Part shown: piece after piece, positions 16,550 to 23,258 of the stretch
Layout of the letters: every line of letters begins with the position of its first letter
Numbering within the stretch: position 1 is the stretch's first letter
Assembly (NCBI GenBank): GCA_964592645.1
Contig: CAZQFV010000006.1
Span: forward strand, 1 to 64,000
Direction: 5' to 3'
Length of the DNA stretch: 64,000 bases
Origin: CAZQFV01 sp964592645
GTDB lineage: Bacteria; Chloroflexota; Chloroflexia; DTKN01
Program-made: the position numbers and the translations under genes
The notes under the pieces: generated by a model
Told to the model about the DNA's origin: nothing
Seen by the model: only the letters and a program-made list of their open reading frames with translations
Database searches by the model: none

Positions 16550-17664
16550 CCGAGGCCGCGCTGCCGCGGGTGCCGTCTGCCCCGCTCGAGGTGGACATTG
16601 CCATCACCGGGCGCTGTAACCTGCGCTGCCGGTACTGCTACTATGCCGACGAGATGACGGCGCGCCGTGACCTGCCCACCGAACGATGGCTGGCCTTTTT
16701 CGACGAGTTGGGCCGCCTGGCAGTCCGGCGCGCCTACCTGACCGGAGGGGAACCCCTGACCCGGCCCGACCTCTTTGTCCTGATCGACGGTCTCATCGCC
16801 AACCGGATGCGCTACAGCATCCTCACCAACGGGACGTTGATCACCGACGAGTTCCTGGCCCGGTTCGAGGTCGGCAAGCGGCGCGTCCGGCTGGACTATA
16901 TCCAGGTCTCGATCGACGGCTCGCGGGCCGAAACCCACAATCGCAGCCGGCCGGACAGCTTCGAACGGGCGCTGCGCGGGCTGCGGCTGCTCGTCGCCGG
17001 CGGGTTCCCGGCGCAGGCCCGGGTCACGGTGACCCGCTACAACGTGGACGACCTGGAGGACATTGCCAAGTTGCTCCTGCACGACGTGGGGCTGCCCTCG
17101 TTCAGCGTCAACGAGGCCTTTCCCTGCGGCATCACCGTCCGCGCGGAAGAGGCCATCACGCTGACCCCGGCCCAGCGCCGCCGGGCGATGGAGGAGCTGC
17201 TGTCTTTGGAGGCCCGCTACTCCGGGCGCGTCCTGGCCAATGCCGGCCCGCTGGCCCTGGCGCACATGTTCGAGAAGATCGAGGCGGGCCTGGCCGCGGG
17301 CCGCGCCGGCCTGCCGGGGCGGGGCACGCTCTCGGCTTGCGGCGCCCCCTTCCATAAACTCTCGATCCACCACGATGGGACGATCGTGCCCTGCCACCAG
17401 TTGACGGGGCTGGAGATGGGCACCATCGGGGTGGACGACCTGCAAGCGATCTGGCGCGACCATCCGGCGATGCAGGCCATGCGCCGGCGCACGCAGATTC
17501 CCTTGCAGAGCCTGGATACATGCCGCGATTGCCCCTACCAGGGCTTTTGCGCCGGGGGCGACCCCGCCGGGGCGCTCTTCTTGACCGGTGAGCTCAATGC
17601 CCGCAATCCGATGGGCTGCTATCGCGTGCATCGGGGAGAAGATCCGTTCTATGCATTGGAATAA
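16546..17664 (+). CDS. Radical SAM/SPASM peptide maturase 1
   Basis: 372 residues from GTG 16546, chosen because it overlaps the PqqD stop by 4 bp and puts the [4Fe-4S] motif CNLRCRYC at C24/C28/C31. The TGGEPL motif follows. The C-terminal SPASM region supplies further cysteines in SACGAPFHKLSIHHDGTIVPCH, TCRDCPYQGFCAGG and MGCYRVH, enough for one or two auxiliary clusters. Such enzymes install C–C, C–S or C–O cross-links on ribosomal peptides in the cytoplasm. It sits second to fourth in the cassette, between PqqD and a second radical SAM enzyme, and likely acts on the peptide at 19650. Confidence 0.94.
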   Translation: MTEAALPRVPSAPLEVDIAITGRCNLRCRYCYYADEMTARRDLPTERWLAFFDELGRLAVRRAYLTGGEPLTRPDLFVLIDGLIANRMRYSILTNGTLITDEFLARFEVGKRRVRLDYIQVSIDGSRAETHNRSRPDSFERALRGLRLLVAGGFPAQARVTVTRYNVDDLEDIAKLLLHDVGLPSFSVNEAFPCGITVRAEEAITLTPAQRRRAMEELLSLEARYSGRVLANAGPLALAHMFEKIEAGLAAGRAGLPGRGTLSACGAPFHKLSIHHDGTIVPCHQLTGLEMGTIGVDDLQAIWRDHPAMQAMRRRTQIPLQSLDTCRDCPYQGFCAGGDPAGALFLTGELNARNPMGCYRVHRGEDPFYALE

Positions 17665-17754
17665 GCACAACCACGGAAATCCTGGGCTATGCGGCGTGAG
17701 TCAGCGGCCCTATAACGGCTGGAAGTCGTCCATCGGTATTTTTTGTGTTTGCGC

Positions 17755-17784
17755 TTGGAACGTCGACACGTTGAAACGTTCCAA
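17755..17784. repeat. Inverted repeat TTGGAACGT…ACGTTCCAA
   Basis: Perfect 9-bp arms (17755–17763, 17776–17784) with a 12-bp loop, in the 146-bp gap between the two radical SAM genes. A related nested element occurs at 60598–60645. The spacer has no T-run terminator and no clear promoter, so the cassette probably reads through it. Confidence 0.6.
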
Positions 17785-17810
17785 CCTGTAGCCTGGCCGA
17801 CGAGGTCCCG

Positions 17811-18947
17811 ATGTCCTGTGATCCATTGCCCGCCAAGGTGACGGAATCCCGCCCGCCGGCCCTGCCGGACGGCGTTCCGGCGCTGACCTCGCTCTACCTC
17901 TACCTGACCGAGGGCTGCAACCTGCGCTGCCGGCACTGCTGGATTGCCCCTTCCTTTGCCCAGGGGCGGCCGGCCCCCGGCGAGTACCTGGACGTGAGCC
18001 TGCTGCGCCGGGCGGTCGAAGAGGCCCTGCCGCTGGGGCTGGGCAACGCCAAGCTCACCGGCGGCGAGCCACTGCTGCATCCGCGCTTTGTCGAGATCGT
18101 GGATCTCCTGACGGCCGCCGGGTTGGATCTGGACATGGAGACGAACGGGACGTTGCTCGATGCCGACCTGGCCCGCTACCTCCGCGAGCACACCCACCTG
18201 ACCTCCGTCTCGGTGAGCATCGACGGGCCCACGGCCGAGGTGCACGACCCGTTTCGCGGCGTGGCCGGCTCCTTCGACGCCGCCGTAGGCGGCTTCCAGG
18301 CCCTGGTCGCGGCCGGCTACCGGCCGCAGTTGATCATGTCCCTGCACCGGGGCAACGTACGGCACGTGGAAGAGGTCGTCGCCCTGGCCGCCCGGCTCGG
18401 CGCCGGGTCGGTCAAGTTCAACCCGGTCATCCCCAGCGGGCGCGGCCAAGCCATGCGGGAGCGCGGCGAGACGTTGGACTTTGACGAGGTGTTGGCGCTG
18501 GCCCGCTTCGTGCGCGGGGAGCTGCAGCAGCGCACCCCCATCCGCCTGATCCTGCACACCCCGCTGGCGCTCTACACGGTAGCGGAGCTGGCCCGGCGGG
18601 GCGCCGACGGCTCCTGCCACATCCGCCACATCCTGGGCATCCTGGGGTCGGGCGAGATGGCGCTCTGCGGCATCGGGCGGACGATCCCGGACCTGTGTTT
18701 CGGGAACCTGGCGACGGCGGGCGTGGTAGAAGTATGGTGCGAGCACCCCGTCCTGCGGCGGCTGCGGCAGGAGCTGGACGGCCCGTTCCCGGGCATCTGC
18801 GGCCGCTGCCTCCACGCGCCGCGCTGCCTGGCCGACTGCGTGGCCCGGAACTATCAGGAGAGCGGGCGGCTGGTGGCCCCGCCCTGGCTGTGCGCCGAGG
18901 CCGAGCGGCGGGGGGCCTTCCCTGCCGGCCGGCTGCGGGAGCCGTGA
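17811..18947 (+). CDS. Radical SAM/SPASM-like peptide maturase 2
   Basis: 378 residues, ATG 17811 with GAGG 5 nt before it. The cluster motif CNLRCRHC uses C36/C40/C43 and is followed by LTGGEPLLHP. The C-terminus has a cysteine set typical of a SPASM or twitch domain: DGSCHIRHILGIL, ALCGIGRTIPDLCFGN, CGRCLHAPRCLADC and a final Cys in WLCAEAE. It differs clearly from maturase 1 in length and tail, so the two are probably not redundant. Two unlike radical SAM/SPASM enzymes plus a PqqD and an HPrK-like protein is the content I know from SynChlorMet cassettes. Its end overlaps a GTG (GTGACGATG) at the start of the next gene. Confidence 0.93.
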   Translation: MSCDPLPAKVTESRPPALPDGVPALTSLYLYLTEGCNLRCRHCWIAPSFAQGRPAPGEYLDVSLLRRAVEEALPLGLGNAKLTGGEPLLHPRFVEIVDLLTAAGLDLDMETNGTLLDADLARYLREHTHLTSVSVSIDGPTAEVHDPFRGVAGSFDAAVGGFQALVAAGYRPQLIMSLHRGNVRHVEEVVALAARLGAGSVKFNPVIPSGRGQAMRERGETLDFDEVLALARFVRGELQQRTPIRLILHTPLALYTVAELARRGADGSCHIRHILGILGSGEMALCGIGRTIPDLCFGNLATAGVVEVWCEHPVLRRLRQELDGPFPGICGRCLHAPRCLADCVARNYQESGRLVAPPWLCAEAERRGAFPAGRLREP

Positions 18948-18949
18948 CG

Positions 18950-19474
18950 ATGGACCGCCGCGCGCGCCTGCCGAACCGGGCTATCTCGCTGGCCGTCCAC
19001 GCCTCGGCCGTGGAGATAGGGAGCGCCGCCTGGCTCTTTCTCGGGCCGTCCGGGACGGGCAAGAGCACGGTGTGCCGGCTGTTGGAAGAGCGCTGGCCGA
19101 GCCTGGCCCAGGATGTGGTCTACCTGTTCCCCCTGGCGGCGGGCGGCTGGGGGGTGGTCGACGGCGGCCGGCGGGCCTACGAGGAGGCGCTGCCGGCCGC
19201 GGAGTGGGCCGGCCTTGGCGCCCGGCCGTTGGGCGCGGTCGCGCGCCTGTTCCAGGCGGCCGAACCGCGGCTGCAGTCCATCGGCCCGCTGGAGACCTGC
19301 CGCTACCTGGCCGACGCCCTGTTCGAGATCGCCTGGCAGCGGGAGTACGACGTGGCCACCAAAAAGATGATCTTTGCCCATCTGGCCGCCGTAGCCCGTT
19401 CCGTGCCGGGATACGAACTGTACTTTGGCCTTTCGCCGCGGACCCGGGAGGTTGTCGAACATGCCGTTTCCTGA
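18950..19474 (+). CDS. HPr kinase-like P-loop protein of the RiPP cassette
   Basis: 174 residues from ATG 18950, with GGGAG at 8 nt. A GTG at 18944, overlapping the previous stop, is the alternative. It opens with a small beta segment (ISLAVHASAVEIGSAAWLFL) into a Walker A GPSGTGKST with Lys38. SLAQDVVYL stands where HPr kinases have their 'DD' segment. The C-terminal half is shorter than in HprK and ends with a YELYFGLSPRTREVVEHAV helix. Stand-alone HPrK-like proteins of this type occur in several RiPP cassettes (ScmC-like in SynChlorMet). They are suspected to phosphorylate or activate the peptide, and their reaction is not settled. Confidence 0.85.
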   Translation: MDRRARLPNRAISLAVHASAVEIGSAAWLFLGPSGTGKSTVCRLLEERWPSLAQDVVYLFPLAAGGWGVVDGGRRAYEEALPAAEWAGLGARPLGAVARLFQAAEPRLQSIGPLETCRYLADALFEIAWQREYDVATKKMIFAHLAAVARSVPGYELYFGLSPRTREVVEHAVS

Positions 19475-19509
19475 TCCCGGCGTAACCTGGTATGCCGCTC
19501 GCGGCCTAT

Positions 19510-19578
19510 CCCGGCGCGATTCGCGCGCGCCGGGGTTGGAAACGCATGCCGAGATCCGTCCGGGCCGCTTCGCGGCCC
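19510..19578 (+). other. Two strong hairpins in the leader of the precursor-peptide gene
   Basis: Hairpin 1: CCCGGCGCG (19510–19518) with CGCGCCGGG (19526–19534). Hairpin 2: GGGCCGC (19562–19568) with GCGGCCC (19572–19578), loop TTC. Both lie in the 175-nt gap between the HPrK-like gene and the precursor gene. Neither has a T-run. They could stall transcription, protect a processed precursor mRNA, or be REP-type elements. Confidence 0.55.
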
Positions 19579-19649
19579 TACGCACAACGATGACCATTGC
19601 CTGATAGGACTACCTGATCGGCCAGATCTGGACACGATAGGAGGGAACG

Positions 19650-19844
19650 ATGGAACACGATAAAGAGGCGCAGCGGATCCCCTATGTCAGGCCACAAGCG
19701 CTCGACCTGGGGCCGGTCACGGCAGCGATGGGGGGGACGTGCACTCCTACGGGGAACATCCCAACGGGCAAGCCAGGATGCGATCCTACGGGAAGCTGGG
19801 TTTCTATATGCCAATTCGGCACTAATGGGAGCCCGACGTTGTAG
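19650..19844 (+). CDS. Candidate RiPP precursor peptide
   Basis: 64 residues, ATG 19650 with a strong RBS (AGGAGGGA). The leader half, IPYVRPQALDLGPVTAAMGG, has the Y.RP..LDLG pattern common in leaders read by PqqD-type domains and ends in a GG. The core half begins TCTPTGNIPTGKPGCDPTGS and continues to WVSICQFGTNGSPTL. It has three Cys, three PTG triplets (PTGN, PTGK, PTGS) and several Asn, Ser and Thr acceptors suitable for radical SAM cross-linking. It lies between the maturation genes and a peptidase, 15 bp before the latter. No database search was possible. The strong RBS, the size and the position make it the best substrate candidate. Confidence 0.85.
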   Translation: MEHDKEAQRIPYVRPQALDLGPVTAAMGGTCTPTGNIPTGKPGCDPTGSWVSICQFGTNGSPTL

Positions 19845-19859
19845 TTCAATCCCCGAACG

Positions 19860-20528
19860 ATGGCGCTCTCGTACGCGAACCCCTCCTCTACGCCCATACC
19901 TGGCCGGCCCGCCGACCGGGCGTACCGGCTCTTTTCCTACCGGGGCGACAGCATGGAGGGCACTCTGCGGCGGGGCGACCTGCTTCTGGTGGCCCCGGTC
20001 GAATTCGCGGCCGTTTGTCCGGGGGACGTTATCGTCTTCGGTTCCCCGGAGGCCGGGGGCGGCCGGCCCGTGGTCGTCCACCGCGTCCTGGGGCGCACCG
20101 CCGCCGGGCTGGTCACGCGGGGCGATGCCCGTGCCCGCCCCGACTCCCAGCCCGTCGGGGCGGCGTGTCTGGTGGGGCGGGTCTGTTTCGTCCGGCGGGA
20201 GGGGCGGCTGCGGCGTGTCTGGGGAGGCGCGCGCGGGCGGCTGTGGGCCGGCGGCCTGCGGCTGTGGCGGCGGGTGGCGGCGGCCGGCCGGCTGCCCTAC
20301 CGCCTGCTGCGGGCCAGCGGCCTGGCGCGGCGCCTGTGGCGGCCGGCGATTGTGCCGGTCCACCTGCGTACGGACGAGGGACCGCTGGTCAAGTACGTCC
20401 ACGGCCGGCGCACGGTGGCCTGTTGGTGGCCCGGCGAAGGGCGTTTCTGGTGCTGCAAACCGTACGACCTGGTGATCGCGCCGCCCCGCTCGCATCCGGC
20501 CACGCCATCGTGCCCGCGGGGCGAATAG
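19860..20528 (+). CDS. S26-type signal-peptidase-like protease of the RiPP cassette
   Basis: 222 residues. The catalytic core near the N-terminus follows the S26B (Ser–His) pattern rather than the Ser–Lys one. Ser31 is in YRGDSMEGTLRRGDLLLV, followed by GDVIVFG, His74 in VVVHRVLG, and TRGDARARPD with candidate Asp89/Asp95. No N-terminal TM helix is visible. The second half is basic and Trp/Arg-rich and may lie on a membrane or nucleic acid. No clear RBS precedes ATG 19860, so translation may depend on coupling to the precursor 15 bp upstream. The position suggests leader removal at or after the GG of the precursor. It is the last gene of the cassette. Confidence 0.85.
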   Translation: MALSYANPSSTPIPGRPADRAYRLFSYRGDSMEGTLRRGDLLLVAPVEFAAVCPGDVIVFGSPEAGGGRPVVVHRVLGRTAAGLVTRGDARARPDSQPVGAACLVGRVCFVRREGRLRRVWGGARGRLWAGGLRLWRRVAAAGRLPYRLLRASGLARRLWRPAIVPVHLRTDEGPLVKYVHGRRTVACWWPGEGRFWCCKPYDLVIAPPRSHPATPSCPRGE

Positions 20529-20571
20529 GCAGGGAGCTGATCCCCCCGATCTTTCCAGAGAGCCGTTGCCC

Positions 20572-20601
20572 GGAACTTTCGCCCCAAGCGCGTTGTATAA
20601 G
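20572..20601 (+). promoter_or_regulatory. Putative ECF-sigma promoter, surface protein 1
   Basis: GGAACTT (20572–20578), 17-bp spacer ending in GTTG, TATAAG (20596–20601). This is the GGAAC-type −35 of ECF sigma factors. The identical spacing recurs at 23154 and 34735. It is about 80 nt upstream of the ATG at 20681. Confidence 0.6.
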
Positions 20602-20680
20602 GGAGTAGCAGGCCCACGACCCAAAGTCGATGTCGTCCCCGGTGAGCAACCGGCCCACTGTGGGATACAGGAGGAAAGCA

Positions 20681-23011
20681 ATGTCACGCAAGATGCGGCG
20701 CACCATCGGCAAGTGGCTCAACTGGAAGACCGGGACGGCGGTGCTGGCCGTCCTACTGATCGCCGTGCTCGTCGTGCAGTTCACGGTCGGGTGGGGCAAC
20801 ATCTGGGGCTCCCTCTTTGGCACGGCCGGCCCCGAAGGCGGGCAGACGTGCATACCGAGTTGCAGCGAAACCGATGGCAAGTTCCTGTCCGTGGCCGGCC
20901 AACGTATGGACAGCTTCGCCCAGTCCAGGATCGTACTGTGGGTTTCCGTGCCGGCCGATTGGCCCTCCTTCGAGCTCGGCTTCTTTGACGGCGACTCGGG
21001 CAAGGACAACAACGGCAATGTCGGCGGCATGTGGGTGGGCAACTGGGACGAGACGACCGATGAGATTGTCTACCGCCTCTATGCCGACCCGGTGAAGAAC
21101 GGTAGCGGAACCCAGCCGATCCAGGAGTGGCGCGGCAACCGCGATATGCCCAACAACGCCTGGTTCAATGCGACCCTCAATAACGATCCACGGGCCCTGG
21201 GGCCCAACCAGAAGTGGTACTATTACCGGCTGGAGTGCACCCGCCAGGGCAATAGCTGGGGAATCAGCGCATTCAAGGTGCGTTCCACTGCCTGGCTGAC
21301 GACAGGCAAGGCCGATCTGGTCGATGCCAGCCTGTCCATCGTCGGCATGGTGGGTAACGAGAACGATCTGCGCGTCATGTACCCCAACTTCCAGAGCTAC
21401 ACGAACCTGGGCCCGTCCAATTATACCGGGGATTGGCAACTGTACTTTTACGTGCCCACCGAAACCGTCTACCTGGAAATGTGGGACGGCGACTTTGACC
21501 GGGGTTCCTGGAACAACACCGCCCTTGACAACGACGACCCCAACACGGAAGGGGTGCCTCCCTGGGCAGGTTCCGATGCCAAGCCCGAGGGAATAGGGGG
21601 ATGGCTAGGAAAGGGATCGCCGGCAGACAACTATTCCTGGAATGTGTGGCGTGTTGGCGAACCTGTCTGGTACCAGATCGTCGACCCCGCCGGCGTGCCC
21701 ATCCACATCAACGGCGAGCCCGGCAACCCCATGTGCCCCTCCGGGACGGAGGAATGGGAGCGCTTCTCCATCACCTCCGACCCGGGCCGCTACCCCGTGC
21801 CGAACGTGGCAGACAAGTTCGCCGACCGCATCCAGCCCGGTATGTACCGCTGGGACATCCACGGGCTGGACCTGCACAACACCGTCTGGGTCCGCGTCAA
21901 CTACGAGATCTGCTCGCCTGAGGGCTGCCCGCCGCCGCCGTGGTGCGACACCGAGTGCTCCTGCCCGCGGACGATCGGCTACTGGAAGAACAACGTGAAC
22001 AAGGTCCTCAACAACAAGAAGGGGACTCAGGAGACCCGCGAGAGCCTGGAATTTGCCCTGCGCAACATCGCCCTGGTCAGCCCGCTCTACCGCAGCGGCA
22101 TCGACCTTTGCAACCCCGCGCCGATCGGCGGCACCACCCCGCTGACGCTGGAAGAGGCCAACCGCATCCTGCAGCGCAAGGCCAACGACTACCCGGGCTG
22201 CGACGTCAACAGCATGCTCGCCCGTGCCCTGCAGCAGAACCTGGCCACCTGGCTCAACCTGGGCTCGAGCAAGATCGGCTACAACGTCACCACCACCCTC
22301 AACGGGATCGCCGGCGGGTACTACGAGGGCTCCATGTGGGAGGCTCTCAACTATGCCCAGAATATCATCCTTTACCAGCGCGGCGACGCCGGCCTCCTGG
22401 AGCGGGCCAAGGACATCGCCGACATGATCAACAACGGCGAGCTCAACGTCGACCCCGAGGACCGCGCCTGCGACCAGTACACCAACGTCATCCCGCCGGC
22501 CAAGCAGCCGCCCAGGCACAACGATATGCCCAAGCAGCCCAAGCACCCCGAGCCGCCCGCGCCCATCGTCGGCTGCGACGTGCCGCGCACCAACCAGTAC
22601 AACGTCGAGAACCCGACCAACAACCCGTTCTACGGCATCAAGTTCGAGTACCAGTCGGGCACCGAGATCCGCGACGGCGGCTTTGACCAGTTCCGCTTCA
22701 CCCTGCCGGCCGACGTGGTCAACGGGATGACTTCCATCCAGCTCGAGGCCAAGGCCGCCGACATCGTCGGGATGGCCACCCTGGACGGCTGCCAGTTCAA
22801 CGGCTTTACGCCCTGCGAGCGGGCGGTCGAGAGCAACGGCTTTATCTTCACCTTCCAGGGGGCCGTGGACAACGGCGACGGCACGCTGACGCTCGTCTTC
22901 CACGTGCAGAACATGAACGGCTTCGGACTCAGCCACGCCACCTTCGGCCTGCCGGATGGCGTCGTGCCCGCCAGTCCCTCTGGCAATTACCAGAGCGCGG
23001 TGTGCCCATAG
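20681..23011 (+). CDS. Membrane-anchored surface protein 1 with GYWKN motif
   Basis: 776 residues from ATG 20681 (AGGAGG, about 6 nt spacing; the frame start at 20630 has no RBS). A basic N-terminus and one hydrophobic helix (about 19–38) act as signal peptide or anchor, followed by GSLFGTAGPE. Residues from about 50 to 415 form a unit shared with the next gene: 'C.P.C...D..F.S..G..MDSF', FDGDSGKD, RLECTR, WGISAFK, FDRG and NYEIC.PEGCPPPP. The middle segment begins CSCPRTIGYWKNN, a Cys/GYWKN motif seen in many secreted bacterial proteins, then Pro-rich linkers and a C-terminal domain from about 630 with paired Cys. The role is unknown, probably structural or adhesive. A terminator follows directly. 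Confidence 0.8.
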   Translation: MSRKMRRTIGKWLNWKTGTAVLAVLLIAVLVVQFTVGWGNIWGSLFGTAGPEGGQTCIPSCSETDGKFLSVAGQRMDSFAQSRIVLWVSVPADWPSFELGFFDGDSGKDNNGNVGGMWVGNWDETTDEIVYRLYADPVKNGSGTQPIQEWRGNRDMPNNAWFNATLNNDPRALGPNQKWYYYRLECTRQGNSWGISAFKVRSTAWLTTGKADLVDASLSIVGMVGNENDLRVMYPNFQSYTNLGPSNYTGDWQLYFYVPTETVYLEMWDGDFDRGSWNNTALDNDDPNTEGVPPWAGSDAKPEGIGGWLGKGSPADNYSWNVWRVGEPVWYQIVDPAGVPIHINGEPGNPMCPSGTEEWERFSITSDPGRYPVPNVADKFADRIQPGMYRWDIHGLDLHNTVWVRVNYEICSPEGCPPPPWCDTECSCPRTIGYWKNNVNKVLNNKKGTQETRESLEFALRNIALVSPLYRSGIDLCNPAPIGGTTPLTLEEANRILQRKANDYPGCDVNSMLARALQQNLATWLNLGSSKIGYNVTTTLNGIAGGYYEGSMWEALNYAQNIILYQRGDAGLLERAKDIADMINNGELNVDPEDRACDQYTNVIPPAKQPPRHNDMPKQPKHPEPPAPIVGCDVPRTNQYNVENPTNNPFYGIKFEYQSGTEIRDGGFDQFRFTLPADVVNGMTSIQLEAKAADIVGMATLDGCQFNGFTPCERAVESNGFIFTFQGAVDNGDGTLTLVFHVQNMNGFGLSHATFGLPDGVVPASPSGNYQSAVCP

Positions 23012-23056
23012 GTGCAGGCCGGGCGGTGCCCACGCCGTCCGGGTCACCAAGATTTC

Positions 23057-23088
23057 GGGGGGGCAGCGAACGCTGCCCCCCCCTTTTT
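23057..23088 (+). terminator. Rho-independent terminator after surface protein 1
   Basis: A GGGGGGGCAGCG / CGCTGCCCCCCC stem of about 12 bp is followed by TTTTT. It lies 45 nt after the stop at 23011 and separates the transcription units of the two paralogues. Confidence 0.9.
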
Positions 23089-23153
23089 CAGACCCCAGGC
23101 AATAATCGCGCCGTCCGCGGGCGGCCTGCGTCACGCGGAATGACGGCGGCGCC

Positions 23154-23183
23154 GGAACTTGGGGCTCATCCGAGTTGTAAAAG
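23154..23183 (+). promoter_or_regulatory. Putative ECF-sigma promoter, surface protein 2
   Basis: GGAACTT (23154–23160), 17-bp spacer ending in GTTG, TAAAAG (23178–23183). It matches the 20572 site in both boxes and in the GTTGTA.AAG run across the −10. It is about 75 nt before ATG 23259, so both paralogues have the same promoter geometry. Confidence 0.6.
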
Positions 23184-23258
23184 TGACAGAATGGACCTGG
23201 CAGCCCCAGAGACAGGTGCCGTTTCCGGGCAGTAGTCGCAAACAAGGAGCGAAAGGCG

